Source: Cesiribacteraceae bacterium YIM B00369 (GTDB lineage: Bacteria > Bacteroidota > Bacteroidia > Cytophagales > Cyclobacteriaceae). From it: a DNA stretch of 64,000 nucleotides. The translations under genes and the position numbers were made by a program. The stretch covers positions 25,809 through 89,808 of the forward strand of contig JAFMYY010000017.1 of the NCBI GenBank assembly GCA_017948555.1. The letters run 5' to 3'. The notes under the pieces are model-generated. The model saw nothing but the letters and a program-made list of their open reading frames with translations, did not search any database and was not told where the DNA came from. This document shows positions 9,232 to 18,441 of the stretch, in pieces. Each line of letters opens with the position of its first letter. Position 1 is the stretch's first letter.

Positions 9232-9377
9232 TTTTGTAATGAGAGAATGATAGATTGATTGAATGATAGAATAGGGGAAAAATAAAAAAAGAACATTTAT
9301 AGGGAGAAGATTTATAAATATGCTTCGCCTTTTTCCCGTTTGACAACTAACAACTAAAAACCAGCAACGAAAATCTG

Positions 9378-10427
9378 ATGTCAGTAAATAATTTTGACCC
9401 GAATGGGGTGGGTGCTTTGGGGAGCCTTTTCGGATTGCCTTTTAGTGTGGAGGAATGTAATGTAGTGGTAATTCCTGTTCCATGGGAGGTAACTGTATCC
9501 TACAGTGCCGGTACTGCACGTGGTCCGCAGGCCATTCTGGATGCTTCCCCGCAGCTGGACCTTTTCCAATACGATATTCCGCAAGCCTGGAAAATGAAGC
9601 TCGCCATGTTGCCTGTTTCAGAGGAGTGGCTGAGCAAAAGTGATGCGCTTCGGGAAAAAGCATTTGCTTATATCCGGGCTTTGGAAGAAAATACCATTTC
9701 AGAACAGGATGAGGAAATCCGCCAGGTTCCGGAGCTTGTAAATAAAGCTGCGGAAGAAATGATCGCATGGGTAAAGGCCACAGCAGAGGAGCAGTTAAAG
9801 GCAGGGAAACTTCCTTTTGTTTTAGGAGGCGACCACAGTACACCGCTGGGCCTTATGCAGGCTGTTGCGGCTAAAAAAGGTGACTTTGGAATTTTGCAGA
9901 TCGATGCGCATGCCGATTTACGGAAGGCTTATGAGGGTTTTACTTATTCCCATGCCTCCATTATGTACAATGCCCTTACAATGATACCGCAAGTAAAAAA
10001 GCTTGTGCAGGTAGGGATAAGGGATATTTGTGAAGGCGAAGCCGAAATGGCCGAAAGCTTTGACCGCATTGATATCTTCTATGACTCCCGCCTTAAAGAA
10101 TCTGCTTTCGGAGGAATAAGCTGGAAGGAACAGACACAGGAAATTATTAAAAATCTGCCTGATCAGGTTTATATCAGTTTTGATATAGACGGCCTTGATC
10201 CGAAACTATGCCCTGCCACTGGAACACCGGTGCCAGGCGGGCTTGAGTATGAAGCAGCTATGTACCTCATTAAAGCCGTGGTGGAGAGCGGCAGGACAAT
10301 TGTGGGGGGAGACCTTTGCGAAGTGGCCCCCGGTAATAGTGAGTGGAATGGAAATGTGGGGGCAAGGGTTTTATACCGCATGGCTAACCTTGCAGGTGTT
10401 TCCAATGGTTTATTAAAATTCAGGTAG
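9378..10427 (+). CDS. agmatinase/arginase/formimidoylglutamase family ureohydrolase
   Basis: A manganese ureohydrolase of 349 residues. Metal motifs are complete: LGGDHS, DAHADLR, and the SFDIDGLDP segment, followed by GTPVPGGLEYE and GGDLCEVAP. It likely hydrolyses agmatine, arginine or N-formimidoyl-glutamate; the family layout in Cytophagales is usually annotated agmatinase. An insertion of acidic residues around 90-130 separates the N-terminal part from the metal core. No polyamine or histidine-degradation genes are adjacent, so the substrate stays open. A family A element lies just after the gene. Confidence 0.85.
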   Translation: MSVNNFDPNGVGALGSLFGLPFSVEECNVVVIPVPWEVTVSYSAGTARGPQAILDASPQLDLFQYDIPQAWKMKLAMLPVSEEWLSKSDALREKAFAYIRALEENTISEQDEEIRQVPELVNKAAEEMIAWVKATAEEQLKAGKLPFVLGGDHSTPLGLMQAVAAKKGDFGILQIDAHADLRKAYEGFTYSHASIMYNALTMIPQVKKLVQVGIRDICEGEAEMAESFDRIDIFYDSRLKESAFGGISWKEQTQEIIKNLPDQVYISFDIDGLDPKLCPATGTPVPGGLEYEAAMYLIKAVVESGRTIVGGDLCEVAPGNSEWNGNVGARVLYRMANLAGVSNGLLKFR

Positions 10428-10456
10428 GAGGAATATTTTCCTGTTTCCAAAAAAAT

Positions 10457-10645
10457 TAAGTATCTGAACAGGTTTATTTTATCGGTAAAAGCCAACCTTG
10501 TCATCCCGACGGCAGGAGTCGGACGGCCGATGCCGGATCTTTCAAAATAACAGCTCTTCCAGGACTTCTAATGGAGAAAGATGCTTCGTGCCTCAGCATG
10601 ACAAGGCAGGCTATCATTGGTAAAATAATTCCGTCAGGCTACTTA
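10457..10645. repeat. family A MITE-like element, copy A1
   Basis: About 189 bp bounded by TAAGTA (10457-10462) and CTACTTA (10639-10645). The two ends form imperfect terminal inverted repeats of roughly 45 bp (TTATTTTA...GCC...CCTTGTCAT in one arm, mirrored in the other). The centre carries GGATCTTTC and GAAAGATGCTTC arms. There is no coding capacity; it lies between two same-strand genes. Confidence 0.85.
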
Positions 10646-10682
10646 TCACCATTAACTATAAGAAGAAATATTCTGAAAATTA

Positions 10683-10719
10683 AGCACATTCTGCATCAGG
10701 CCGGGATGTGCTTTTTTTA
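10683..10719 (+). terminator. intrinsic terminator
   Basis: Inverted repeat AGCACAT (10683-10689) / ATGTGCT (10706-10712) followed by a run of T. It probably ends transcripts from the agmatinase-family gene after reading through element A1. Confidence 0.65.
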
Positions 10720-10831
10720 TTTTTCCGGGCCGGCAGCTGCTGTATATCATTTACAGGCCGGTTCTTCTGAAAAAGTTTGGCCGGGAACAAAAAACTTAAA
10801 AATCAAGCAACTATTGCAGCAGGCTTTTTGC

Positions 10832-10839
10832 TAAATTTG
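10832..10839 (+). promoter_or_regulatory. -7 box upstream of tex
   Basis: TAAATTTG matches TAnnTTTG, 38 bases before the ATG at 10878. A TTG lies 15 bases upstream (10814-10816), somewhat closer than the usual spacing. Confidence 0.5.
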
Positions 10840-10877
10840 AGGTACAGCTGTATTAAGCAGAAACTATTTTATTTCTA

Positions 10878-13136
10878 ATGTTGCAAGATTATTCTCAAAA
10901 AATTGCTGCCGAATTAGGTTTAACCAACCGGCAGGTTTCAGCCACTATAGGCTTATTAGAAGAAGGCGCTACAGTACCTTTTATTGCCCGTTATCGTAAA
11001 GAGATGACCAGTAGCCTGGATGAAGTGGAAATAGCCAGTATCCGCGACAGGAATGAGCAGTTAAAAGAGCTGGATAAGCGCAGGGAAAGCATTCTTAAAT
11101 CTCTTGAAGAACAGAATGTTTTAACAGATAAACTGAAGAAGCAGGTTGAAGAAGCCGAAACCATGGCCCGCCTGGAAGATATTTACCTTCCTTATAAGCC
11201 AAAACGCCGTACCAAAGCGACCATTGCACGTGAAAAAGGACTTGAACCCCTTGCCACAAGAATAATGGAGCAGGAGGCATTCGACCTTCAGGCAGAAGCA
11301 GAAGCTTACGTGGATCAGGAGAAGGAGGTAAACTCTGCCGAGGAAGCACTTGAGGGCGCACGCCATATTATTGCTGAGTGGATAAACGAGAACGCAGAGG
11401 TGCGAAGCAGGATGCGTGACCTGTTTATGAAGGAAGGCACTTTCCGTTCCCGCGTAATGACAGGAAAGGAAGAAGAGGGAGCGAAATTTAAGGATTATTT
11501 TGAGTGGGAAGAGCCGGTTGCAAAAGCTCCCTCACACAGAGTGCTGGCAATGCGCAGGGGAGAAAAGGAACTGGTACTGATGCTGGATATTGCTCCTGAA
11601 GAAGAGCGTGCCATTGCCCTCCTTGAAAAGCATTTTGTAAAAGGATACAGCCCTGCTGCCTCCCAGGTGCAGCTGGCTATAAAAGATGCCTATAAGCGGC
11701 TCCTGAAACCTTCAATGGAAACAGAAGTGCGCCTGAATACGAAGAAGAAAGCCGATGAGGAGGCCATAAGGGTATTTGCTGAGAACCTGCGTGAGCTGTT
11801 ACTGGTAGCCCCGCTGGGCCAGAAGAATGTAATGGCCATTGACCCGGGCTTCCGTACCGGTTGTAAGCTGGTTTGCCTGAATGCACAGGGCCGTTTAATG
11901 CACCACTCAACCATTTACCCGAATGAGCCGCAGCGTAAAATAGGGGAATCGGCCAATATTGTATTTGACCTTTGCGAGAAATTCAATATTGAAGCCGTAG
12001 CCATTGGTAACGGTACAGCCAGCCGCGAAACGGAAAGCTTTTTCCGCAGCCTAAAGCTGCCGGGGAATCCTCTGATTGTAATGGTAAATGAAAGCGGGGC
12101 TTCTATTTATTCCGCTTCAGATGTGGCCCGTCAGGAGTTTCCGGATCAGGACCTTACCGTAAGAGGATCAGTATCTATTGGCCGCCGCCTTATGGACCCT
12201 CTTGCAGAGCTTGTAAAGCTGGATCCTAAGTCTATTGGTGTTGGCCAGTACCAGCACGATGTGGATCAGGGTAACCTGAAGCAAAGCCTGGATGACACGG
12301 TAATGAGCTGTGTGAACAGGGTAGGGGTAGAGGTGAATACAGCCAGTAAGGAGCTGTTAACTTATGTTTCAGGACTTGGGCCAAGCCTTGCGCAGAATAT
12401 CATTGACTTCCGTAATGAGAACGGTCCGTTCAGGGAAAGAAATGCCCTTAAAAAGGTGCCACGTCTGGGAGACAAAGCTTTTGAGCAGGCCGCTGGCTTC
12501 CTCAGGATCCACAATGGCAACAATCCGCTCGATGCCAGTGCCGTGCACCCGGAACGCTATAATATTGTACAGAGGATGGCTGCTGACCTGAACTGTACGA
12601 TTCCTGAGCTTATCAGCGACAAGGAAAAAAGAGCACAGATAGACCTGAAAAAATATGTTTCAGAAACAGTAGGTTTGCCTACCCTGGAAGATATTATGGC
12701 AGAACTTGAAAAACCTGGCCGTGACCCGAGGCAAAAGTTCGAGGCATTTTCATTTACCGAAGGGGTAAATACTGTGGAGGATTTAAAAGTGGGAATGAAG
12801 CTGCCGGGGATCGTGACGAATGTAACTAATTTCGGTGCTTTTGTTGACATAGGCGTTCACCAGGATGGCCTTGTGCATATCAGCCATTTATCCGATAACT
12901 TTGTAAGCAATCCGGCCGAAGTGGTTACGGTTCAGCAGCAGGTGGAGGTAACTGTAATGGAGGTTGATATTGCGCGGAACAGGATTGGCTTATCTATGAA
13001 AACAGATCCTTTTGCGCAGCCGGCACCAAAAGGATCATCCGGAGGCGGCACTAAAAAAAGACGTGAGGAAAAAGAACCGGAGGGAGATATGGCCTCAATG
13101 CTGCAAAACCTGAAAAATAAATTCGGGGGAAGGTAG
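10878..13136 (+). CDS. tex: Tex-family S1 RNA-binding protein
   Basis: A 752-residue Tex homologue, a nucleic-acid-binding transcription accessory protein. The layout matches the family: helical N-terminal region with TVPFIARYRKEMT, a YqgF/RNase H-like domain beginning about residue 318 (VMAIDPGFRTGCK), a helix-hairpin-helix part (LTYVSGLGPSLAQNIIDF) and a C-terminal S1 domain starting near residue 637 (PGIVTNVTNFGAFVDIG, then LVHISHLSD). The charged, Gly-rich tail after the S1 domain is ordinary. It is preceded by a -7 box and followed by a heptamer repeat array and a bidirectional terminator. Confidence 0.95.
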   Translation: MLQDYSQKIAAELGLTNRQVSATIGLLEEGATVPFIARYRKEMTSSLDEVEIASIRDRNEQLKELDKRRESILKSLEEQNVLTDKLKKQVEEAETMARLEDIYLPYKPKRRTKATIAREKGLEPLATRIMEQEAFDLQAEAEAYVDQEKEVNSAEEALEGARHIIAEWINENAEVRSRMRDLFMKEGTFRSRVMTGKEEEGAKFKDYFEWEEPVAKAPSHRVLAMRRGEKELVLMLDIAPEEERAIALLEKHFVKGYSPAASQVQLAIKDAYKRLLKPSMETEVRLNTKKKADEEAIRVFAENLRELLLVAPLGQKNVMAIDPGFRTGCKLVCLNAQGRLMHHSTIYPNEPQRKIGESANIVFDLCEKFNIEAVAIGNGTASRETESFFRSLKLPGNPLIVMVNESGASIYSASDVARQEFPDQDLTVRGSVSIGRRLMDPLAELVKLDPKSIGVGQYQHDVDQGNLKQSLDDTVMSCVNRVGVEVNTASKELLTYVSGLGPSLAQNIIDFRNENGPFRERNALKKVPRLGDKAFEQAAGFLRIHNGNNPLDASAVHPERYNIVQRMAADLNCTIPELISDKEKRAQIDLKKYVSETVGLPTLEDIMAELEKPGRDPRQKFEAFSFTEGVNTVEDLKVGMKLPGIVTNVTNFGAFVDIGVHQDGLVHISHLSDNFVSNPAEVVTVQQQVEVTVMEVDIARNRIGLSMKTDPFAQPAPKGSSGGGTKKRREEKEPEGDMASMLQNLKNKFGGR

Positions 13137-13139
13137 AGG

Positions 13140-13202
13140 GAATTTAGAATTAAGAATTTAGAATATAGAATCAAGAATCAAGAATCAAGAATGTAGAATT
13201 GA
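13140..13202. repeat. 7-bp tandem repeat array, unit GAATNNA
   Basis: Nine consecutive heptamers in strict 7-bp register, all of the form GAAT plus three variable bases (GAATTTA, GAATTAA, GAATCAA x3, GAATGTA and so on). It sits right after the tex stop codon and before the terminator. Confidence 0.9.
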
Positions 13203-13210
13203 AAAAAGAA

Positions 13211-13240
13211 GGCTGCTGTGGTAACACGGCAGCCTTTTTT
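13211..13240. terminator. bidirectional terminator between tex and the DUF gene
   Basis: A 10-bp stem (GGCTGCTGTG with CACGGCAGCC, one G-U pair) and GTAA loop, with six T on the plus side and an A-run on the other side giving T-rich sequence on the minus strand. It serves the convergent genes tex and 13254-13715. Confidence 0.88.
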
Positions 13241-13253
13241 ATATTTCAATTAT

Positions 13254-13715
13254 TTAATCTTCCACAAGCTTTTTCCATTCCTCATAGCGTTCGGAAATCT
13301 TTTCAGCCATCCTGTCATAATTTTCCCAGGTATCCTGCACATGGTAGAGGGAGGGAAGGCTGCCGGCTAATAATTTTTCGTAATCTTTTTTATAAATACC
13401 ACCACCATAATAATAGTAGGTAAACATATTTCCCGTTTTGCTGAAAAGCTCATGCCCCAGGTAGCCATCCCAGACCTCGCTTAATATGGTGCAGCTCATT
13501 TCCCTCCGCTGGAAGCGGAAGATCTGGACTCCGGCTTCATCTTCAAAAAACTCCGAATAAAGCTCATTGTCAACTACCCAGCCTAAATACATGCCTATAT
13601 GCACATAAGCCTGTTCAATGGGGAGTGATTCAGGGAAATTTCCTAAGAAGTGATTTTTTGCATTGTCGTAAATATTTTTATCCAGGGGTGATGATTTATG
13701 GTTAAGTGCCTCCAT
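13254..13715 (-). CDS. conserved hypothetical protein, 153 aa
   Basis: A soluble acidic protein with no signal peptide or membrane segment. Visible features are the motif YVHIGMYLGWVVDN around residues 37-50, an aromatic run TYYYYGGGIYKKDYEKL and a charged helical C terminus. The first motif recalls a small family of uncharacterised bacterial proteins (possibly DUF7832), but I cannot confirm that. The start ATG is at 13713-13715. It is convergent with tex and precedes the SpmA/SpmB-fusion gene's 3' end by about 140 bases on the same strand as that gene. Confidence 0.7.
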   Translation of the reverse strand: MEALNHKSSPLDKNIYDNAKNHFLGNFPESLPIEQAYVHIGMYLGWVVDNELYSEFFEDEAGVQIFRFQRREMSCTILSEVWDGYLGHELFSKTGNMFTYYYYGGGIYKKDYEKLLAGSLPSLYHVQDTWENYDRMAEKISERYEEWKKLVED

Positions 13716-13853
13716 TTAAACGTGCTTTATGTAAGAAAAAGAAACCTTATGGTTTCGAAACTATATTTGCTTTATTTTTAAATCTATTAAAATTTTCATT
13801 AAAAAACCTTTCCATCAACAAATTAATTTCTGTTATATTTAAGAAAACAGAAA

Positions 13854-15134
13854 TTAATTGAAAAATAAGTAAGCCAGCAAAACTGCTGCAATAATTCCTG
13901 CAAGGTCTGCAATAAGCCCGCAGGGTATTGCATAGCGGGTATTCCTTATGTTTACAGAACCGAAGTATACTGCTACTACATAGAAGGTTGTTTCCGTGGA
14001 TCCCTGGAATACAGAGGCAAGCCAGCCCGCGAAGGAATCGGCGCCAAAAGTGCTCATGGTTTCTATCATCATGCCTCTGGCGCCACTGCCACTGAGCGGT
14101 TTCATAAATGCAACAGGGAGGGCATCCACAAAACGCGTATCCATGCCTGTAAAGGATATCAGGTCCCTGACTCCCTCCACTAAATACCCGAGGGCGCCTG
14201 AGGTCCTGAAAACACCTATTGCTACCAGCATTGCGACCAGGTAAGGAATAATTTTCACACCTGTGGAAAAGCCTTCTTTGGCTCCTTCAATAAAATGATC
14301 AAAAACATTAATTTTCCTGCGCCAGGCGAGCAGAATAAAAGCAACAATGATTCCTAAGAGGATAGCATTGCCGGCAAGGCTGGAAATATCCGCCACCTGC
14401 TGAGAGGAAAGTCGGGAGAAGTAATAAATGATCCCGCTGATCACTAAAGTTGTTCCGGCAAGGTATGCAAGTATTACAGGCTGAAGCAGGTTAAGGCGCT
14501 GGTAAAGGGAAACTGCAATAAGGCCTGCCATAGTGGAGAAGTAAGTTGCCAGCAGAATAGGAATAAACACATCTGATGGGTTTGCAGCTCCGGCAGCAGC
14601 CCTTAGCGCCATTACACTTACCGGTATTATGGTAAGGCCGGAAGTGTTCAGTACCATAAACATTATCTGCGGATTGGAGGCTGAATCTTCACTCGGGTTT
14701 GCCTCCTGCAACTGGGTCATGGCTTTGAGGCCAAGAGGGGTGGCGGCATTATCAAGTCCCAGCATATTGGCTGAAAAGTTCATCAGCATCGATCCGAATG
14801 CAGGGTGATTTGCCGGCAGCTCCGGAAACAGACGGTTAAAGAAAGGCCCCACCAGTCTGGCCAGTACATCCACGGCACCACCTGCTTCTCCTATTTTCAT
14901 AATCCCCAGCCACAGGGTCATAATCCCGATCAGGTAAATGGAAATGCTTACGCTGGTTTCCGCCATTTCAAAGGTGCTCTTCACAATCACGCTGAAAATT
15001 TCCAGATCTGCGCGGTCAAATACCCAGCCAAACTGTTCCAGTAAGGTTTCCCTGAAGTAATAGCCAAGGACCCGGAAAAGGGCAACTACAAAAGCAATAA
15101 CAAAGAAAGCAATCCAGATGTAATTTAAAACCAT
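13854..15134 (-). CDS. nucleoside-recognition (Gate) domain membrane protein, SpmA-SpmB fusion type
   Basis: A 426-residue polytopic membrane protein with two Gate domains. The N-terminal half matches SpmA (SIYLIGIMTLWLGIMKIGE, then NFSANMLGLDNAATPLGLKAM) and the C-terminal half matches SpmB (GVKIIPYLVAMLVAIGVFRTSGAL, FMKPLSGSGARGMM, GSTETTFYVVAVYFGSV). In sporulating Firmicutes SpmA and SpmB are separate proteins needed for spore core dehydration; fused forms are common in non-sporulating Bacteroidota with unknown role, probably solute transport. It is a single-gene unit divergent from the downstream lipoprotein gene. Confidence 0.88.
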   Translation of the reverse strand: MVLNYIWIAFFVIAFVVALFRVLGYYFRETLLEQFGWVFDRADLEIFSVIVKSTFEMAETSVSISIYLIGIMTLWLGIMKIGEAGGAVDVLARLVGPFFNRLFPELPANHPAFGSMLMNFSANMLGLDNAATPLGLKAMTQLQEANPSEDSASNPQIMFMVLNTSGLTIIPVSVMALRAAAGAANPSDVFIPILLATYFSTMAGLIAVSLYQRLNLLQPVILAYLAGTTLVISGIIYYFSRLSSQQVADISSLAGNAILLGIIVAFILLAWRRKINVFDHFIEGAKEGFSTGVKIIPYLVAMLVAIGVFRTSGALGYLVEGVRDLISFTGMDTRFVDALPVAFMKPLSGSGARGMMIETMSTFGADSFAGWLASVFQGSTETTFYVVAVYFGSVNIRNTRYAIPCGLIADLAGIIAAVLLAYLFFN

Positions 15135-15326
15135 ACAGAGCGTAATAGTATAACAGGTTTTGTAAAGGTAAAAATATTTAAGGATTTGGATTGTTCATGT
15201 TTATCTTATTTCTCACATAGCCAAAAGGATGCAACAGCGGATTTACCTTCCGCTCAGCCTGCGGGCTTTTAAGGATATGTGGGAAAATTTGGGAACTGTT
15301 GTCTTTAGTTTTAATTTTAGGGTGAG

Positions 15327-15827
15327 ATGAAAAAGATAAGAAAAAGCAGTGTTTTAATCCCCGGGCTCATGTTAGCCCTTCTGGCAGGTGTTCTTTTCAG
15401 CTGTGGAGAGGACGATACGGAAGAACCGGCTGTTTATACCCCGGCACAAATAAAACGCTTATTATTAAGCAACCTCACCAAAACCTGGCAGCAACGCTCG
15501 GAATATTACCTGAACGATAGTTGCAGGACCGGGTACAGAATACGATTTGAAGACAATGCCACAAACAGGCTGGACAGCGCTTTCTTTGTTTTCTATATTC
15601 CTGATGCAGCAATTTGTAATGCAGGAAGGGCACAGCAGCCAAGGCAGAGGGTGAAAATCAAAGTTTCGCCCCTTTATAAAACCACCGACAGCCTTCTTTT
15701 TATCAGCCCTGCTAATGATACTGTCATAAAAACAATTCGCCTCCTTACAAGCCAGCGCCTGATGCTGGATGTGGCCGGAGAGGGAGGAAAGATTGTTGCA
15801 ACTGAAGAATACCAGGCAGTGCAGTAG
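15327..15827 (+). CDS. putative lipoprotein, 166 aa
   Basis: The N terminus has a Lys-rich start, a hydrophobic stretch and a lipobox (GVLFSC, Cys at about residue 26) followed by an acidic GEDDTEE segment, so it should be a lipoprotein. The rest is a mature domain of about 140 residues with alternating beta-type sequence (KTWQQRSEYYLND, GYRIRFEDN, RLMLDVAG), similar in style to lipocalin-like Bacteroidota lipoproteins, but I do not recognise a family. Divergent from the Gate protein. Confidence 0.72.
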   Translation: MKKIRKSSVLIPGLMLALLAGVLFSCGEDDTEEPAVYTPAQIKRLLLSNLTKTWQQRSEYYLNDSCRTGYRIRFEDNATNRLDSAFFVFYIPDAAICNAGRAQQPRQRVKIKVSPLYKTTDSLLFISPANDTVIKTIRLLTSQRLMLDVAGEGGKIVATEEYQAVQ

Positions 15828-15828
15828 C

Positions 15829-15897
15829 AATTAAGAATTAAGAATTAAGAATGAAGAGTTTTCCACCAGCCACCAGCCACCAGCCACTTACCACTCA
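15829..15897. repeat. two 7-bp tandem arrays, AATTAAG and CCACCAG
   Basis: Four heptamers AATTAAG/AATGAAG (15829-15856), a six-base joint, then five heptamers CCACCAG/CCACTTA/CCACTCA (15863-15897). They fill the gap between the lipoprotein gene and the convergent rsmE. Confidence 0.88.
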
Positions 15898-15899
15898 AG

Positions 15900-16619
15900 T
15901 TATTCGTTAATCAGGTTGAGGATGTGGCAGGCGGCTATGCCGGCGGTTTCGGTGCGCAGGCGGCTTTTGCCCAGGCTTACGGGAATAAAGCCGGTTTCGC
16001 GGGCCTCTTCAATCTCTTCGGGGGCGAAATCTCCTTCGGGGCCTATCAGCACACATATTTCCTTTCCTGCGGCAGCGGCATCTTTTAAATGCCGGGGAAT
16101 TTCAAAGTCCACATAAGCAATAAAGCATTGCCCTTCGTCTTTACTGTCTTTACTCTCCCTCAATTGCTTCAGGAAATCCCTGAAAGGGGTAAGGTCCCTG
16201 ATGAGGGGCATCTGCAGATTTAGGGACTGCTTCATGGCACTTACCGCCTTTTTCTCCAGGCGCTCCAAATTGGTCCTGCTGCGTTCGCTGTTGCGGCACT
16301 GCAAAAGGGTGATCCTGTCTATTCCAAATTCAATGGCTTTTTCAAGGAACCACTCTATGCGGTCGCTGTTTTTGGTGGGAGCTATGGCAATATGAATTCC
16401 GTAACTCTTTGGTTCACTTTTCTGCAGTTGTTCCGATATCTGAAACCTTGCTTTTTTATTGTTCTCATTGGTTAAAACCGCTGCATACAAATTTCCTCTT
16501 CCGTCTGTAATATGAATGGTGTCGCCGGCCTTATGGCGGAGAACTTTTAAACAGTGCTTTGCCTCTTCCTCAGGCAGTTCAATGGCATCGGGCAGATGGG
16601 GCTGGTAAAATATTTGCAT
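15900..16619 (-). CDS. rsmE: 16S rRNA (uracil-1498-N3)-methyltransferase
   Basis: Methylates U1498 of 16S rRNA with SAM. The 239-residue protein has the RsmE order: an N-terminal PUA-like domain (EEEAKHCLKVLRHKAGD, then ITDGRGNLYAAVL) and a C-terminal SPOUT knot with VLIGPEGDFAPEEIEEA and SLGKSRLRTETAGIAAC, which form the SAM-binding knot. The start ATG lies 36 bases after a plausible -7 box. Monocistronic; convergent with the lipoprotein gene. Confidence 0.95.
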   Translation of the reverse strand: MQIFYQPHLPDAIELPEEEAKHCLKVLRHKAGDTIHITDGRGNLYAAVLTNENNKKARFQISEQLQKSEPKSYGIHIAIAPTKNSDRIEWFLEKAIEFGIDRITLLQCRNSERSRTNLERLEKKAVSAMKQSLNLQMPLIRDLTPFRDFLKQLRESKDSKDEGQCFIAYVDFEIPRHLKDAAAAGKEICVLIGPEGDFAPEEIEEARETGFIPVSLGKSRLRTETAGIAACHILNLINE

Positions 16620-16654
16620 GCGCTTGGTTTAATTTGAAAAACAACAAATTATAA

Positions 16655-16662
16655 CAAATTTA
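16655..16662 (-). promoter_or_regulatory. -7 box upstream of rsmE
   Basis: On the minus strand TAAATTTG matches TAnnTTTG, 36 bases before the rsmE start. Confidence 0.45.
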
Positions 16663-16690
16663 CAGGAAAAATTATTGAGGCATAAAAAAA

Positions 16691-16717
16691 CCACCGGGCT
16701 TTTAAAAACTCCGGTGG
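16691..16717 (-). terminator. intrinsic terminator of the DeaD-like helicase gene
   Basis: Stem CCACCGG (16691-16697) / CCGGTGG (16711-16717). Read on the minus strand it ends in seven T. It lies 30 bases after the helicase stop codon. Confidence 0.88.
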
Positions 16718-16746
16718 TTTATGGTATGCTTCGGGCAGACAGCTGA

Positions 16747-18441
16747 TTAGTTAGCTGCCAGCTCTACATTTACGCTTTTTCCTTTGATCTTTCTGCGGCT
16801 CATGATGCGGATGATCTTTTCAGCATCTTCGGCAGGAACGTCCACAAAGGTAAATTTATCGTAGATATCAATATCCCCTACTTTTTTGCCCGGTAAGCCG
16901 GTTTCGCCTGTAATAGCTCCTAAAAAGTCGCTGGGGCTTACTTTTGCTTTTTTACCAAGGTTGAAGAAAAGGCGGGCTACATCACCGTCAAGGCTTGCTC
17001 CTTTTCCTTTTCCTGCAAAAGAGGCTCTTTCTCCTCTTTCGCTTCTCTCGCCTCTCGGGCTTCTCTCGCTTCTTTCACCACGTTCGCCTCGTTCACTTCT
17101 CTGTCTGCCGGCAGATGGTTTCTCAAGCTGAAGGTTTTTCATGCGGCCCTCATTTTTCGCCAGCACTTTTTTGGTAAGTGCAGCGGCAATGCTTGCGTAA
17201 TCATAACCTTCTGTCTCCAGAGTTTCCAAAAGGGAGGTATAGGGATCCAGTTTTTCGTTGTCGAGTACCTGGCGTATTTCTTCCAGGAATTTCTGGCGCT
17301 GAAGATCCATGATCTCTTTACCTGAAGGCAGCTCATGTTTTGCAACAGTTGCCTTAGTGTAGCGTTCGATATCCTTTAGCTTTCCACGTTCTCTTTTATC
17401 TACAAAAGTAAAAGACTTACCGGTGGTACCTGCACGGCCGGTACGGCCAATTCGGTGAACATACTGCTCAGTTTCCTGCGGAATATCGTAATTGATTACC
17501 GCATCAACACCTTTAACGTCAATACCACGGGCAGCCACATCGGTTGCTACCAGAATATTGGCAGTGCCGCCACGGAACTTCTGCATTACGCGGTCACGCT
17601 GCATCTGGCTCAGGTCACCGTGGAGTGCTTCCGCCCCCAGACCTGCAGCCTGCAGTTTCTCAGTAAGCTCATCGCACATGCGCTTGGTATTACAGAATAC
17701 CAGCATCAGGTTTAGCTGGTGAAGCTCTATAACGATCTGTAAAAGATCGAATTTATCGTTACGGTTAACTTCGTAATAGATCTGCTCAATGCTTGGCATA
17801 GTCAGCTCTTTCGCTTCCATCTTTACAAATACCGGGTCATTCTGGTATTTTTTAGTAAGCTCAAGAATAGGCTTTGGCATGGTGGCCGAGAAGAAGATCG
17901 TTTGAATTCCCCTTGGAGCATGCTCCAGTATGGCTTCAATGTCCTCGCGGAAACCCATGTCCAGCATTTCATCTGCTTCGTCAAGAACGAGCATCTTTAA
18001 ATTGTCCAGCTGAATGGTGCCACGGTTTAAGTGGTCCTGCACACGGCCTGGCGTACCTACAATAATCTGTACGCCACGCTTAAGTGCTCTGAATTGTTTA
18101 TCAATAGATTCTCCTCCGTAAACTGCCAGGGTGTTAAGTTTGGTGTGAAACTGAAGGAGTTTCTTAAGTTCATTATTTACCTGTACCGCAAGCTCGCGGG
18201 TAGGGCAAAGTACAAGTGCCTGAATGGCTTTGTTAGAGACGTCGATGCCTTCTGCCAGCGGAATCCCGAAAGCAGCAGTTTTACCGGTACCCGTCTGGGC
18301 CTGACCGATTACATCTTTTCCCAGTAATAATTCAGGAATAGCCTGGGCTTGAATAGGCGATGGCTGGGTGAAACCCATTTCAGTAAGCGCCTTTAATGTA
18401 GCCGACGACAGGCCAAGTTCCTCGAAAGTGATGTTACTCAT
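16747..18441 (-). CDS. deaD: DEAD-box RNA helicase with DbpA-type RNA-binding domain
   Basis: A 564-residue ATP-dependent RNA helicase. Motifs in order: Q motif (GFTQPSPIQAQAIP), Walker A AQTGTGKTAAFG, DEAD box LDEADEMLDMGF, SAT (FFSATMP), and VHRIGRTGRAG. A helical spacer follows, then a repetitive Arg/Ser/Glu/Gly stretch (repeated GERSERG-like units, about residues 440-475) and a C-terminal DbpA domain (about 485-560, VARLFFNLGKKAKVSPSDFLG). The architecture matches CsdA/DeaD, involved in cold-shock ribosome assembly and RNA turnover. The low-complexity linker is likely disordered. About 390 bases of gene-free DNA upstream may hold a long leader. Confidence 0.92.
   Translation of the reverse strand: MSNITFEELGLSSATLKALTEMGFTQPSPIQAQAIPELLLGKDVIGQAQTGTGKTAAFGIPLAEGIDVSNKAIQALVLCPTRELAVQVNNELKKLLQFHTKLNTLAVYGGESIDKQFRALKRGVQIIVGTPGRVQDHLNRGTIQLDNLKMLVLDEADEMLDMGFREDIEAILEHAPRGIQTIFFSATMPKPILELTKKYQNDPVFVKMEAKELTMPSIEQIYYEVNRNDKFDLLQIVIELHQLNLMLVFCNTKRMCDELTEKLQAAGLGAEALHGDLSQMQRDRVMQKFRGGTANILVATDVAARGIDVKGVDAVINYDIPQETEQYVHRIGRTGRAGTTGKSFTFVDKRERGKLKDIERYTKATVAKHELPSGKEIMDLQRQKFLEEIRQVLDNEKLDPYTSLLETLETEGYDYASIAAALTKKVLAKNEGRMKNLQLEKPSAGRQRSERGERGERSERSPRGERSERGERASFAGKGKGASLDGDVARLFFNLGKKAKVSPSDFLGAITGETGLPGKKVGDIDIYDKFTFVDVPAEDAEKIIRIMSRRKIKGKSVNVELAAN

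Noticed and set aside
10571..10834. Frame of 87 codons between the agmatinase-family gene and tex
   Set aside because: It starts inside family A element A1, crosses a terminator and has no recognisable features.
13140..13202. Heptamer arrays as CRISPR or as coding repeats
   Set aside because: The period is 7 bp with no spacers, and no reading frame runs through them to a gene.
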